Shown: piece after piece, positions 51,481 to 62,101 of the stretch | How the letters are laid out: every line of letters starts with the position of its first letter | Position numbering within the stretch: the stretch's first letter is position 1 | NCBI RefSeq assembly: GCF_001939045.1 | Contig: NZ_MKIM01000025.1 | Span: 1-64,000, forward strand | DNA: 64,000 nt | Source of the DNA: Rhizobium oryziradicis | GTDB taxonomy: Bacteria; Pseudomonadota; Alphaproteobacteria; Rhizobiales; Rhizobiaceae | Reading direction: 5' to 3' | Notes under the pieces: model-generated | Databases searched by the model: none | Told to the model about the DNA's origin: nothing | What the model saw: only the letters and a program-made list of their open reading frames with translations | Made by a program: the position numbers and the translations under genes

Positions 51481-54400
51481 TCAGGCGTTTTTGGCAAGAA
51501 GCGCTTTCACCAAGGCATTGGATACTTTGCCCGACGGCTCAAGCCCAACCGATGTCTGGAAGGCCTTGATGGCCGACACCGTGCGTGCACCGAGCTTGCC
51601 ATCCGGCTCGCCCGCATCAAAACCATTCTTGTTCAAGATGGCCTGAATATTGCGGATGGCTTTTTCCATATCAACGCTGCCCGTGGTGAGGCCCTTGCCC
51701 TGCCAGGCATCGGGCACGTTCACAGTGTTGGCGTCCTGATCCAGCGGAGCGGCTTGCCATTGCTGCACAGCGGCTTTGGCGCTTTCCAGCGCCTCTGGCG
51801 TCATGGCCTTGGCCACTTCATCCCGCTTTTGGCCCGCATCCTTATCGCCATCGCGGGCGGCAAGGGCAAACCACTTGTAGGATTCAGCCAGATCCTGCTT
51901 CACGCCCGTGCCGCGCGCATACAAAACGGCGAGATTGAATTGGCTATCGGTCACACCAAGATTGGCCGCTTTGATAAACCACTTGGCTGCTTCCTGCATA
52001 TCGGCTTTGCCATCCGTGCCGGAGGCATACATGACAGCGAGATTGTGCATGGCGCTGGCATTTCCAGCGCCTGCAGCCAGCAGATAAAGCCCCTTGGCCT
52101 TGGCCACATCACGCGGCACGCCAGTGCCTTTTTCATAAAGCCCGGCCAAACGATAGCGTGCAGGTGCCGAGCCTTGATCTGCGGCGCGCTGAAACCACAC
52201 AGCCGCCTTGGAAAAATCAGCTGGCACGCCGCGCGCCTCAACATAGCGCGAACCGATCTCGAACAAAGCCGCAGTATCGCCCGCTTGCGCCGCAGACACC
52301 AGTGAGGCCGGGGTGATCTCGGCAGGCACCTCAAACGCAGGCTTGGTTGCAGCCTGCTCCGGTGCTGCCACAGGCGCGGCAAAGCCAGCTTGGTCGGCCG
52401 GTGCCACGGTGGTGGCCGGAGAAAGCGGCGAAAGCTGTTGCCCGCCATCAATGGGGGATGCCTGCAAATTGGCCGAGCCGGTCGGGGCTGGTGATTTGCT
52501 CTCACCTGCGCTGTCTGCAACAGGCGCGCTTGCCTGCATGTTTGACGCCAGCGGTGCGCTTGGGGCTGATGCCGGTGCATTCATCACCGCCGGGGCTGGC
52601 GCAGGCGTCGGTGCCGTTGTGGTGTTGGAGCTCAGACCTTTCACCAAAGGCAAAGCAAGGGCCGCCAGCAGCAAAGCGCCAACCGCCATCAAAATCGGCC
52701 GACGATAGCGCGAAAAAGTAGAGCCGCTGGTGACCTCATCGGCCATCGACAGTTTTTGCGCGCGCGAACCCCGATCTGTCTCATTGACTGCAGCCTGTGC
52801 TGCGCGGCGCGCGGCCGCAATGAAATCCATGCGGTCATCACCATTGGCACCCGCAGGTGCCGATTTCGGCTCACTGTTCACGGTACCATTGCTTTGACGG
52901 GCCCGGACTTTTTCCAGAATTTTGCGCACATCGGGCTTGCCAGAGCCGGGCTCAAGCAATTCATTGGCTTCGTCCGGCAGCAAATCATCGGCGGGGTCGA
53001 TAGAGGGCGATGTCTCCATCACCTGTCGGCCTTGCTGGGCATGTTCCAACGCAGGCTGAGGCGCGATGCTGACCGATTCGCTCAACGCCTGCTTTTTGCT
53101 CTTCGCTTTCAGGCGCTGGCCAAGTCCGGCAAGCAAGCTCGGCCGTGCTGGCGCAACATCATGGCGGGTGTCGGCAGCCCCAACGTCACTTCTCGCCTCC
53201 GCGTGGTGAAGCGATGCAGCATTTTGGCTTGGTGCTTGAAAAGCCGCCTCGATTTCGCGGTGAGCGACCTGAACGGGCGATGCATCTTTTTGCTTTGGTG
53301 CTTCAGCCCGCCCGTCCCGTGGCTCGTCCCGTCGCACGTCCCGTCGCTCGTCATAGGCAGCCGCAAATGGAGGATTGGCCGCTGCCACTGTCGCGCGGCG
53401 ATCCATTTGGTCCAGTTTCTCGGCAATCTGCACCAGAGTCTGATGCAAAGCCTCGACTGTGCGGTGGCTGCGCTCTTCGCCGCCCCGGCTGATCTCTTCC
53501 AGATTGCGCAAATGATCGGCCAGCGTCGCAAGTGTTTCTGCGGTCTGGTCGGGTGCAGTGCCAGCCACAGGGGCCGGGCTTTGGCGGGTGTAATTGTCCA
53601 TCACCGCTTCGGCAGCCTGCCGAGCTGCTTCCACGATATATTCATCGCTGGTGGCAAGATAATCTTCAAGCGCGGCCATGCGCCCTTCAATGCGCTCACT
53701 ATTGGCGCTGTCTGCCACGGGTGACGCGCTGATCAGGGCCGAGAGATCGGCAATCTGTTGTTCCAGTCCAGCAATCCCGGCATGATCGACCATTGGTGCG
53801 GCCACGGTTTCATCCAGGCGCGCGGCAATGGAATAGAGCCGGTCATCCAGACTTTTCAGCAGGGCTTCATCCACCGCAGGAGCAGGCAGCTCCATGTCAT
53901 CAATGCGACGGCCAATCACGGCAATCTGCTCTGCCAGATGATCGCTGAGCGATGCATGATCAAGGGCGTCGATCTTGCGCGAAATATCCGACAGATAGCC
54001 TGTCAATTCCGGTTGCAGGTTTTCGCTCTGCGAGCGATCCAGCATCTCCGTCAATTCAACCAACCGCTCTTCGAGCCGGCGGGTAGTTTCAAGATTGGCC
54101 AGATCTTCGATGCGCAGCGAAAGCGCTTCAATGCGCTGGGAAAGCTCGCTTTCGCGGCCAAAATCTGCCGTCTGCTCTGAAATCACTTCCAGATGCCGGG
54201 CAATGGTGTTGATACGATCTTCCAGCCGCTCCACCAAACGTGGATCGGTGGCGGGCGCATTGCTACGACCCGTGGCGGCAACAGCGCGGGAGATTTCATC
54301 AAGGCGCCGATCCAGCTGAGAGAATTGCTCGGCAATCGCCTCACTGTTGGGCTCCAAGTGCTCGCCAATATTTTCCAGCGCCTTGGCAATGGCAATCAGC

Positions 54401-55230
54401 TTGCCTTCCAACAGCCGGACGGAGCGCGCATCACCGATCGAGCCAAGCTGCTGCTTGATCTCGTCCAGCCGGTAGGCCAGCGACAGCAGATCCTGCTGAA
54501 TACGCTCCGGATCAATGGTTTCAAGGCGCGTTTCAAGCGCCGTCCAGCGCTCTTCCATCGCCCGCACGCTATCATTGCGCACCAGACCATCCATCAAGGA
54601 CCGCAGCTCTTCGAAGTCAGCGCGCAGGCCTTGCGCCTCCGTGGTCGGTGTCTGACCAATGCGCTCAATGCTTTCCGCCATGCGAGAAACATCGTCGCGC
54701 AGGGCAACGGCGTTTTGGCTGTCTTCTGCCAATTTGCGAATTTCGGCAATCTCGGCACGAAGAGAGCCAATTTCGCCAGCAAGGCTCTCGCTCATGTCCA
54801 GGCGAATATCGGCCCGCAGGCTGGAAAGCGCCTGATAAAAATCGGGCGCTTGCGGCTCGGATTGCTGAACGTGAGCAGATGGTAAGGGGCGGTTTTTTCG
54901 TGCAGGCTCAACAGGCGGAGGGGTATTTTTCACCGAAGCATTGCCATCTCGGAAGGCATCTGCGCGGCGCGGGCGTGCTGCTTCAAGCGCACGCTGGCGT
55001 TCGCGAATCTCAAGGAGAGGGTCCACCCGTTCTGCAACAGTTGCGCGCGCTGGAAGACGGCTTTCTGGCAAACGTGTTTCTGTCATCCCGGCGCTTGCGA
55101 GGCCACTGCCTTTGGGTAGGCCACCCATCAACCCTTCGATGCGTGCCTCCAGCCCCTCGATTGTGCGGCTCAAGGCATCAAGCGATGAATGTCCCACTTG
55201 GCGGGAAGACTGAGACCGCTGTCCGTTCAT
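51481..55230 (-). CDS. PodJL-like polarity/localisation protein with coiled coil, Sel1 repeats and peptidoglycan-binding end
   Basis: The 1249-residue protein has a long, mostly coiled-coil cytosolic region (residues 10-620), a Pro/Ala-rich linker with a membrane helix (ILMAVGALLLAALALPLV, about 840-860), a second low-complexity linker, Sel1 repeats (about 990-1110: GSRYVEARGVPADFSKAAVW, YLLAAGAGNASAMHNLAVMY) and a peptidoglycan-binding domain (1190-1248, LGARTVSAIKAFQTSVGLE). This matches PodJL, which organises growth or flagellar poles in rhizobia and relatives. It is a single gene between repeat-rich intergenic regions. Confidence 0.88.
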   Translation of the reverse strand: MNGQRSQSSRQVGHSSLDALSRTIEGLEARIEGLMGGLPKGSGLASAGMTETRLPESRLPARATVAERVDPLLEIRERQRALEAARPRRADAFRDGNASVKNTPPPVEPARKNRPLPSAHVQQSEPQAPDFYQALSSLRADIRLDMSESLAGEIGSLRAEIAEIRKLAEDSQNAVALRDDVSRMAESIERIGQTPTTEAQGLRADFEELRSLMDGLVRNDSVRAMEERWTALETRLETIDPERIQQDLLSLAYRLDEIKQQLGSIGDARSVRLLEGKLIAIAKALENIGEHLEPNSEAIAEQFSQLDRRLDEISRAVAATGRSNAPATDPRLVERLEDRINTIARHLEVISEQTADFGRESELSQRIEALSLRIEDLANLETTRRLEERLVELTEMLDRSQSENLQPELTGYLSDISRKIDALDHASLSDHLAEQIAVIGRRIDDMELPAPAVDEALLKSLDDRLYSIAARLDETVAAPMVDHAGIAGLEQQIADLSALISASPVADSANSERIEGRMAALEDYLATSDEYIVEAARQAAEAVMDNYTRQSPAPVAGTAPDQTAETLATLADHLRNLEEISRGGEERSHRTVEALHQTLVQIAEKLDQMDRRATVAAANPPFAAAYDERRDVRRDEPRDGRAEAPKQKDASPVQVAHREIEAAFQAPSQNAASLHHAEARSDVGAADTRHDVAPARPSLLAGLGQRLKAKSKKQALSESVSIAPQPALEHAQQGRQVMETSPSIDPADDLLPDEANELLEPGSGKPDVRKILEKVRARQSNGTVNSEPKSAPAGANGDDRMDFIAAARRAAQAAVNETDRGSRAQKLSMADEVTSGSTFSRYRRPILMAVGALLLAALALPLVKGLSSNTTTAPTPAPAPAVMNAPASAPSAPLASNMQASAPVADSAGESKSPAPTGSANLQASPIDGGQQLSPLSPATTVAPADQAGFAAPVAAPEQAATKPAFEVPAEITPASLVSAAQAGDTAALFEIGSRYVEARGVPADFSKAAVWFQRAADQGSAPARYRLAGLYEKGTGVPRDVAKAKGLYLLAAGAGNASAMHNLAVMYASGTDGKADMQEAAKWFIKAANLGVTDSQFNLAVLYARGTGVKQDLAESYKWFALAARDGDKDAGQKRDEVAKAMTPEALESAKAAVQQWQAAPLDQDANTVNVPDAWQGKGLTTGSVDMEKAIRNIQAILNKNGFDAGEPDGKLGARTVSAIKAFQTSVGLEPSGKVSNALVKALLAKNA

Positions 55231-55554
55231 ATTTCAAGCTCGCTTCACGTTTGGCCGGTTGACCGATCTACGCGCGATGACCATGTTGAAACTTGGGCTG
55301 GAGACAAGATCCAGCCTTATGAGGTCAGCGCAAATCACTAGCCGCTAGAATCGACGAAACGTGGTAAACAAGTCGTTAAGAAATGCAGCTATTTTTTAAC
55401 CTTTCGCAAACGGGAGATGAAATTCGCCCGCAACGGTCCGCTTGCACGATCACATTCACATTTTTGCGTATTGACGTTTACGCGCACGTCAATATTTAAT
55501 AGGCTATAAGATGGCTGCGGAGGATTGCGGCCCTAAACGTCGGAGGATACTGAC
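55231..55554. other. Divergent promoter region between PodJL-like gene and the fad operon
   Basis: No gene was recognised. The fad side carries a TTGACG/TATTTA promoter candidate with an overlapping palindrome (separate entry) and GGAGG before ATG 55555. The other side serves the PodJL-like gene. Confidence 0.5.
55470..55498 (+). promoter_or_regulatory. fad operon promoter with a palindromic operator candidate
   Basis: ATTGACGT (55470-55477) and ACGTCAAT (55486-55493) form an 8-bp-arm palindrome around TTACGCGC. A TTGACG -35 (55471-55476) and TATTTA -10 (55493-55498), 16 nt apart, lie inside and beside it. A repressor bound here would block transcription. The regulator is not in the window. 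Confidence 0.6.
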
Positions 55555-57348
55555 ATGCCCGCTTACAAGGCACCGGTCGCGGATACGCTTTTCGTTCTTA
55601 ACAGCGTGCTTGGACTTGAGCGCTACAACAATCTGCCCGGTTTTGAAGACGCAACACCTGATATGATTGAGGCGATCTTGGGCGAGGCAGCCAAGCTGGC
55701 CGAAGAGCAGTTGTTTCCGCTCAATCTCTCTGGCGATCAGGAAGGCTGCACCCGTAACGACGACGGCTCCGTGACCGTTCCCAAGGGTTTCAAACAGGCC
55801 TATGACGCCTATTGCGAAGGCGGCTGGAGCGGTCTTGCCGTGCCCGCAGAATTTGGCGGCCAAGGCCTGCCTTACGTGCTGCATGCTGCCGTGGGTGAAT
55901 ATATGTCGTCGGCCAACATGGCCTTGATGATGTATCCCGGCCTGACCCAAGGGGCTATTGCCGCCATTCTGGTGCATGGAACGGATGCGCAGAAAGCCAC
56001 TTACCTTCCCAAAATGGTCGAAGGCGTGTGGTCTGGCACCATGAACCTCACCGAGCCCCATTGCGGCACCGATCTTGGCCTGTTGCGCACCAAGGCCGTT
56101 CCCAATGGTGATGGCACTTACAAAATCTCCGGCCAGAAAATCTTCATCTCGGCAGGCGAACATGGGATGACCGACAACATCATCCATCTGGTGCTGGCCC
56201 GCATTGAGGGTGCTCCAGAAGGCACCAAGGGGATTTCGCTGTTTATCGTGCCCAAGGTTATCGTCAATGACGATGGCAGCCTTGGGGATCGCAATGGCGT
56301 GTCCTGCGGCGCAATTGAGCACAAGATGGGCATTCACGGCAATGCCACCTGCGTGATGAATTATGATGAAGCCACCGGCTATCTGATTGGCGCAGAAAAC
56401 AAGGGCCTCTCGGCCATGTTCGTGATGATGAATGAGGCTCGTCTGGGCGTTGGTCTGCAAGGCCTGTCCATTGCCGAGGTTGCCTATCAGAACGCGGTGG
56501 CTTATGCGCGTGAGCGTATTCAGGGCCGCGCCCTGACCGGTGCGAAAGCGCTGGATAAAAAGGCCGACCCCATCATCGTCCATCCCGATATTCGCCGCTC
56601 GCTGATGACCATCAAGGCGTTTAACGAGGCAGGTCGCGCCTTCACATTATGGACCGCGCTGAAATCCGATATCGCGCATCGCTCATCCGATGCTGCGGAA
56701 AAGCAGACTGCCGATGATATTCTCGGTCTGATGACGCCCATCCTCAAAGGCGTGTTGACCGATAAGGGCTTTGACCATGCGGTGATGGCACAACAGGTTT
56801 ACGGCGGCCATGGCTACATTGAAGAATGGGGCATGAGCCAGTACGTGCGCGATGCCCGCATTGCGATGATTTATGAAGGGGCCAACGGCATTCAGGCGCT
56901 CGATCTGGTGGGACGCAAGCTAGGCCTCAACGGTGGCCGGGCGGTGATGGCGCTGTTCAATGAAATCGGTGCCTTCTGCGAGGAAAACCGGGGTGATGAA
57001 AAGCTGTCCTTCTTCACCAAACAGCTCAAGAAGGGCCTGAACGACGTTCAAGCCTCGACCATGTGGTTCATGCAAAACGCAATGGCCAAGCCCGACAATG
57101 CAGGTGCTGGCTCGACCGATTACATGCATCTGTTTGGTCTGGTGGTGCTGGGCTATATGTGGGCCAAAATGGCCAAGGCCGCGAATGAGGCGCTGGAGAG
57201 CGGCGCAAGTGATGCCGATTATTACAACAACAAGCTGTTGACCGGACGCTTCTTCATGGAAAAGATCATGCCGGAAACCGCTTTGCGCAAAAGCCGCATT
57301 GAAGCGGGCGCTGACAGCGTGATGGCAATGGCTGCTGAAGCATTTTGA
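55555..57348 (+). CDS. fadE: Acyl-CoA dehydrogenase (FadE-type, with C-terminal domain)
   Basis: The 597-residue flavoprotein has the acyl-CoA dehydrogenase core: [47 protein letters not shown], and the active Glu in [19 protein letters not shown]-terminal extension (from about 470) is usual in this longer subfamily. It makes the first double bond in fatty-acid oxidation. ATG 55555 follows GGAGG (55540-55544). The thiolase gene begins 75 nt after the stop and fadB follows, forming a beta-oxidation operon. Confidence 0.93.
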   Translation: MPAYKAPVADTLFVLNSVLGLERYNNLPGFEDATPDMIEAILGEAAKLAEEQLFPLNLSGDQEGCTRNDDGSVTVPKGFKQAYDAYCEGGWSGLAVPAEFGGQGLPYVLHAAVGEYMSSANMALMMYPGLTQGAIAAILVHGTDAQKATYLPKMVEGVWSGTMNLTEPHCGTDLGLLRTKAVPNGDGTYKISGQKIFISAGEHGMTDNIIHLVLARIEGAPEGTKGISLFIVPKVIVNDDGSLGDRNGVSCGAIEHKMGIHGNATCVMNYDEATGYLIGAENKGLSAMFVMMNEARLGVGLQGLSIAEVAYQNAVAYARERIQGRALTGAKALDKKADPIIVHPDIRRSLMTIKAFNEAGRAFTLWTALKSDIAHRSSDAAEKQTADDILGLMTPILKGVLTDKGFDHAVMAQQVYGGHGYIEEWGMSQYVRDARIAMIYEGANGIQALDLVGRKLGLNGGRAVMALFNEIGAFCEENRGDEKLSFFTKQLKKGLNDVQASTMWFMQNAMAKPDNAGAGSTDYMHLFGLVVLGYMWAKMAKAANEALESGASDADYYNNKLLTGRFFMEKIMPETALRKSRIEAGADSVMAMAAEAF

Positions 57349-57423
57349 TGGGATTTGGCGTGTCCCCACAGGGGGCAAGCCATTGAAAAAATTCAGGAGC
57401 GTTGCGCTCCGGGGAGAGAGACA

Positions 57424-58632
57424 ATGACTGACGTATTTGTTTACGACCACGTGCGCACGCCGCGCGGCCGCGGCAAAAAGGATGGTGCGCTGCATGAAGT
57501 GCCATCGGTGCGGCTTGCTGCCAAGGCGCTGGAAGCCATCCGCGACCGCAATGGCCTTGATACATCCACTGTTGACGACATCATCATGGGCTGCGTTGAT
57601 CCGGTGATGGATGCAGGCTCGGTGATCCCCAAGGCTGCGGCATTTGAGGCCGGTTATTCCACCAAGGCACCGGGCATGCAGATTTCGCGCTTTTGCGCCT
57701 CCGGCCTAGATGCGGTGAATTTTGCCGCTGGCAAGATTGCCGCCGGTGCCGATGATATTGTCATTGCCGGTGGTGTTGAAAGCATGTCACGCGTCGGGCT
57801 TGGCATGTCGGGCGGGTCGTGGTTCATGGACCCATCGGTGAATTTTCCAGCATTTTTCATGCCGCAGGGCGTGTCTGCCGATCTGATTGCGACAAAGTAC
57901 GGCTTTTCCCGCGATGACGTGGATGCCTATGCGGTGGAAAGCCAAAAGCGCGCTGCCCATTCGTGGAAAAATGGCTATTTCGACAAATCCGTGGTGGCCG
58001 TGAAAGACCAGAACGGCCTGACCATTCTGGACCGCGACGAACACATGCGCCCCGGCACCGATATGCAGTCCTTGGCGGGTCTGAACCCCTCCTTCCAGAT
58101 GCCCGGAGAAATGGGCGGCTTTGAAGCCGTGGGCATTCAGGCGCATCCGGAAATCGAAAAAATCAATTACGTCCACCATGCGGGCAATTCATCCGGCATT
58201 GTCGATGGTTCCGGTGTTGTGCTGCTTGGCTCCAAGGCGGGTGGCGAAAGCATGGGCCTGAAGCCGCGTGCCCGCATTCGTGCCTTTGCCAATATCGGCT
58301 CTGATCCGGCGCTGATGCTGACCGGCCCGATTGATGTGACGGAAAAGCTTTTGAAGAAAACCGGCATGACGCTGGCCGATATTGATCTGTTTGAGCTGAA
58401 CGAGGCTTTTGCTGCTGTGGTGTTGCGCTTCATGCAGCATTTTGATGTGTCGCATGATGTGATGAACGTCAACGGCGGTGCGATTGCCATGGGCCATCCG
58501 CTGGGGGCCACGGGTGCGATGATTCTTGGCACCGTGCTGGATGAGTTGGAGCGGCGCGATCTCAACACCGCTTTGGTCACGCTCTGCATTGGCGCGGGCA
58601 TGGGCACGGCAACTGTAATTGAACGCGTCTGA
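57424..58632 (+). CDS. fadA: Acetyl-CoA C-acyltransferase (thiolase)
   Basis: The 402-residue thiolase has the nucleophile Cys in MQISRFCASGLDAVNFAAGK, the catalytic NEAFAAV, GGAIAMGHPLGATGA and the final Cys in LCIGAGMGTATVIERV. It cleaves 3-ketoacyl-CoA. ATG 57424 has GGGGAGAGAG before it. A small hairpin GGAGCG-TT-CGCTCC overlaps the ribosome site at 57397-57412 and could influence translation. It is in the fadE-fadA-fadB operon. Confidence 0.94.
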   Translation: MTDVFVYDHVRTPRGRGKKDGALHEVPSVRLAAKALEAIRDRNGLDTSTVDDIIMGCVDPVMDAGSVIPKAAAFEAGYSTKAPGMQISRFCASGLDAVNFAAGKIAAGADDIVIAGGVESMSRVGLGMSGGSWFMDPSVNFPAFFMPQGVSADLIATKYGFSRDDVDAYAVESQKRAAHSWKNGYFDKSVVAVKDQNGLTILDRDEHMRPGTDMQSLAGLNPSFQMPGEMGGFEAVGIQAHPEIEKINYVHHAGNSSGIVDGSGVVLLGSKAGGESMGLKPRARIRAFANIGSDPALMLTGPIDVTEKLLKKTGMTLADIDLFELNEAFAAVVLRFMQHFDVSHDVMNVNGGAIAMGHPLGATGAMILGTVLDELERRDLNTALVTLCIGAGMGTATVIERV

Positions 58633-58647
58633 TCGGGAGGGATGACA

Positions 58648-60861
58648 ATGACCTATAAGAATTTCACCGTTGAGACCGATGCAGACGGCATTGCCCTTGT
58701 GACATGGAACATGCCCGACAAGAGCATGAATGTGTTCACCGTTGAGGTGATGGACGAGATTGAAGCAATTGTGGATGCCACGGTGGCCGATGAAGCCGTG
58801 AAGGGCGTGGTTTTCACCTCCGGCAAAGCCGCGTTTTCGGGTGGCGCTGATCTGACAATGATCAAGGGCATGTTCTCCATGCTGCATGAGGAAAAGGTCA
58901 AGGATCCTGCCAACGCCGTACAAAAGCTGTTTGATGCCGCTGGCCGCATGAGCTGGCTTTGGCGCAAGATCGAGACCAATGGCAAGCCATGGGTGTCTGC
59001 CATCAACGGCACCTGCATGGGCGGCGCGTTTGAGTTGTCGCTGGCCTGCCATGGCCGTGTGGCGTCAAACGCCAAATCGGTCAAACTGGCATTGCCGGAA
59101 GTCAAGGTTGGCATTTTCCCCGGCGCTGGCGGCACCCAGCGCGTATCCCGCCTGACCAATGCGCAAGATGCCCTGCAAATGATGACCACGGGCCAGACAC
59201 TCACCCCTCAGCGCGCCAAGGCCATGAACCTTGTGCATCAGGTGGTGGAGCCAGATCAATTGATCACCGCTGCCAAGCAGATGATCAAGGATGGTTTGAA
59301 GCCAGTGGCACCTTGGGATGAAAAAGGCTTCAAAGCCCCCGGCGGCGGCATCTGGACGCCTGCCTCGGCCCAGCTTTGGCCCGCAGCGCCTGCCATTTTG
59401 CGTCGTGAAACCGCTGGCAATTATCCCGCAGCACTGGCGATTTTGAAATGCGTCTACGAAGGGTTGCAAGTGCCGTTTGATACCGGCCTTCGCATCGAGC
59501 AGCGCTATTTCACCCAAATCGTGCAGACCACCGAAGCCTTTTCGATGATCCGCTCGCTGTTCATCTCGCTGCAAGAGCTTGGCAAGGGTGCGCGTCGCCC
59601 CGCAGGTCAGCCAAAGAGCAATCTTTCGAAAATCGGCGTGGTCGGCGCTGGCTTCATGGGTGCCTCGATTGCCTATGTCACCGCCGCAGCAGGCCTGCCG
59701 GTGGTGCTGATTGATCGTGATATGGAAGCTGCCAACAAAGGCAAATCGGTGGCTGAAGGTCTGGTGACGGGTGCCATTGGCAAAGGCAAGATGACCAAGG
59801 AAGCAGGCGAAAAGCTGCTGTCTCTCATCACCCCCACCGAAGATTACGGCTCGCTATCGGACGCCGATCTAGTGATTGAAGCCGTGTTTGAAGACCGAGA
59901 CGTGAAAAAGGCGGTGATTGAAAAGGTCGAAGCCGTGCTGGCGGAAGGCGCAATTTTTGCCTCCAACACCTCGACTTTGCCGATCACGGGTCTGGCGAAA
60001 AACTCCAAGCGCCCGGAGGATTTCATCGGCGTGCATTTCTTCTCGCCCGTTGAAAAGATGATGCTGACGGAAGTGATTGTCGGTGAGCAGACCGGCGACA
60101 AGGCGCTGGCTGTGGCGCTGGATTATGTCTCCATGATCAAGAAGACGCCAATCGTTGTCAATGACACACGCGGCTTCTTCGTCAACCGCTGCGTCTTCCG
60201 TTACATCAACGAAGCCTATGACATGCTGATTGAAGGCGTGCCGGCGGTGATGATTGAAAATGCTGCCAAAATGGCAGGAATGCCGGTTGGCCCGCTGTCG
60301 CTAAACGACGAAGTGGCTGTGGACCTGTCGCAGAAGATCATGAAGGCCTCGATTGCCGATCTGGGTGCAGAAGCGGTTGTGCCTGAGCATATGAGCCTGA
60401 TCAACAAGATGGTGGATGAACTTGATCGCCGTGGCCGGAAGAATGGCAAAGGCTTCTATGATTATCCAGCCAAGCCATTGAAAAAATCGCTCTGGCCGGG
60501 CCTGAAAGACCTCTACCCGCAACAAAAGCCTGCGGATGTTGATGTCACCGTACTCAAACAACGCCTGCTGGTCACCATCGCGCTGGAAGCAGCCCGCACG
60601 GTGGAAGAAGGCATTGTCACCGATCCACGCGAAGCCGACGTCGGCTCCATCCTCGGCTTCGGTTTTGCCCCATACACCGGCGGCGCGCTGTCTTATATCG
60701 ACGGCATGGGTGTGAAGGTGTTTGTGGAATTGTGCGAGCGTCTGGCCAAGACCTACGGTTCGCATTTTGCACCAACACCACTGCTTAAGGACATGGCGGC
60801 AAAGGGCGAGACATTCTATGGCCGGTTTGATCCCTATGGCGCTGTGAAAACGGCGGCTTGA
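58648..60861 (+). CDS. fadB: Multifunctional enoyl-CoA hydratase / 3-hydroxyacyl-CoA dehydrogenase
   Basis: The 737-residue protein joins an N-terminal crotonase domain (SGKAAFSGGADLTMIKGMFS, GTCMGGAFELSLACHGRVAS, ALPEVKVGIFPGAGGTQR) and a C-terminal NAD-dependent 3-hydroxyacyl-CoA dehydrogenase (GVVGAGFMGASIAYVTAAAG, FASNTSTLPITGLA, FIGVHFFSPVEKMMLTEVI). It performs steps two and three of beta-oxidation. I chose ATG 58648, 6 nt after GGGAGGG; ATG 58642 directly abuts that site. It lies 15 nt after fadA and ends at a strong terminator. Confidence 0.95.
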   Translation: MTYKNFTVETDADGIALVTWNMPDKSMNVFTVEVMDEIEAIVDATVADEAVKGVVFTSGKAAFSGGADLTMIKGMFSMLHEEKVKDPANAVQKLFDAAGRMSWLWRKIETNGKPWVSAINGTCMGGAFELSLACHGRVASNAKSVKLALPEVKVGIFPGAGGTQRVSRLTNAQDALQMMTTGQTLTPQRAKAMNLVHQVVEPDQLITAAKQMIKDGLKPVAPWDEKGFKAPGGGIWTPASAQLWPAAPAILRRETAGNYPAALAILKCVYEGLQVPFDTGLRIEQRYFTQIVQTTEAFSMIRSLFISLQELGKGARRPAGQPKSNLSKIGVVGAGFMGASIAYVTAAAGLPVVLIDRDMEAANKGKSVAEGLVTGAIGKGKMTKEAGEKLLSLITPTEDYGSLSDADLVIEAVFEDRDVKKAVIEKVEAVLAEGAIFASNTSTLPITGLAKNSKRPEDFIGVHFFSPVEKMMLTEVIVGEQTGDKALAVALDYVSMIKKTPIVVNDTRGFFVNRCVFRYINEAYDMLIEGVPAVMIENAAKMAGMPVGPLSLNDEVAVDLSQKIMKASIADLGAEAVVPEHMSLINKMVDELDRRGRKNGKGFYDYPAKPLKKSLWPGLKDLYPQQKPADVDVTVLKQRLLVTIALEAARTVEEGIVTDPREADVGSILGFGFAPYTGGALSYIDGMGVKVFVELCERLAKTYGSHFAPTPLLKDMAAKGETFYGRFDPYGAVKTAA

Positions 60862-60990
60862 ACGAACAAAATTGGCTAGCAACAACGCCTACTCCAGCGT
60901 GTTGACAAAACTCTCGTTCGACGTTTCGTCATCTTTGGGCTTGTCCCGAGAACTGCACTTATAGGCTGTAAATCTTTATCGATAATCTTT

Positions 60991-61017
60991 GGGCTGGCGG
61001 CAACGCCGGCCCATTTT
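60991..61017 (+). terminator. Rho-independent terminator of the fad operon
   Basis: GGGCTGGCG (60991-60999), loop GCAA, CGCCGGCCC (61004-61012) followed by ATTTTAT, giving a 9-bp stem in + orientation about 130 nt after fadB. Confidence 0.8.
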
Positions 61018-61056
61018 ATAAGTGGTGCAATGGCCAGTCCGGCAATGCGGCGACCG

Positions 61057-62019
61057 TTACAGATACGCTTTAAAAAACGCCGCCATTTTTTTATTCAAAT
61101 CCTGATGGAAAGCTGCCCGATCAAAACCCGGCCTATCGACGCAAAGCTCTGGGAGGCTTTTGGCCAGTTCTGTGGGGCAAACGGTCAAAAATGCAAAATG
61201 TTCAGAGTTAGGCACAAGATGAAAATCAGGCTTCACGGACAGGTTGATGACGACGGTCTGAAGGCTTTCCGGCGAAACACCATCTCCGCCATATTGAGAG
61301 CCCCACATCTGAATAGGTGCAGTGACATTCTGCACACTATCTGGAGCAGAAAAAACACTGCTCAGAGGGTCAGCGATTACAAACGCCTTGATCCGTTGAT
61401 CATGCTGCAAAGCGACCTTGGGGAAGACATTCTGGTTCACCGGAGGACAGGTCACCCCAGTCTGATCCTGACAAGGCGAGCGCAGCGCTTGAAAATCCGG
61501 GTTGGCCCCAGCCAGAACAAGACCGGTGTATCCACCTCTGGAAAAGCCGAAAAAGCCAATGGCGTTAGGATCAATCCTGGTCGCGTCCGGCGAAGAGGCG
61601 AGCATGAAGTCAATGGCACGCTTTACATCCGTCGGGCGACTGATCAAAGCCTTGAGACTATGCTGTTTTTCTAGGCTTGCAGCGGTATCGTCGGGATGAT
61701 TGATCGCCACAACAACAAATCCGGCATTCGCCAGTGCTTCAGCCGTGTCATGATGGCTGAGATTGGTGCCGCCGAAGCCATGGGAGATTACGACCAGTGG
61801 TCGTTTTTCGCCTTCAATCGGGCAATCTCGAACGCCGGGGAGAAGAAAAGGACCAGCCTTGATCTCACCATCCGGCGTGGCACAGGGCGACCATTGCACG
61901 GCTTTCAGCATGGGGCCATCTGGGTCGGCGGGAATGTCGAAAGATTTTAAACCGGCGCTATGAGCTAGTCCTGCTGCCAAACTGAAAACAGCAGCAAGCA
62001 AAAAGGTTTTAACGCGCAT
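61057..62019 (-). CDS. Secreted alpha/beta hydrolase (PAF-acetylhydrolase/dienelactone-hydrolase-like)
   Basis: The 320-residue product has a signal peptide (FLLAAVFSLAAGLAHSAG), the oxyanion-site strand PLVVISHGFGGTNLSHHDTA, the nucleophile elbow GFFGFSRGGYTGL with catalytic Ser, a likely acid near ADPLSSVF and His in NSEHFAFLT. It resembles platelet-activating-factor acetylhydrolase-like esterases. ATG 62019 sits behind GGGGGA. The substrate is unknown; it is a single gene convergent to the fad operon. Confidence 0.87.
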   Translation of the reverse strand: MRVKTFLLAAVFSLAAGLAHSAGLKSFDIPADPDGPMLKAVQWSPCATPDGEIKAGPFLLPGVRDCPIEGEKRPLVVISHGFGGTNLSHHDTAEALANAGFVVVAINHPDDTAASLEKQHSLKALISRPTDVKRAIDFMLASSPDATRIDPNAIGFFGFSRGGYTGLVLAGANPDFQALRSPCQDQTGVTCPPVNQNVFPKVALQHDQRIKAFVIADPLSSVFSAPDSVQNVTAPIQMWGSQYGGDGVSPESLQTVVINLSVKPDFHLVPNSEHFAFLTVCPTELAKSLPELCVDRPGFDRAAFHQDLNKKMAAFFKAYL

Positions 62020-62101
62020 GACAAATCCCCCGACACGACCACGCAGCCTGAAGACAATATTCACAATATTGAGCACATGCGGTCAAGGTGAAAAAGCGTA
62101 A

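Noticed and set aside
53312..53352. Short repeats (CGTCCCGT units) as CRISPR or minisatellite
   Set aside because: They are repeated codons for an Arg/Asp-rich linker within the PodJL-like gene; no spacers.
55504..56583. 359-residue frame opposite fadE
   Set aside because: Antisense shadow of the acyl-CoA dehydrogenase.
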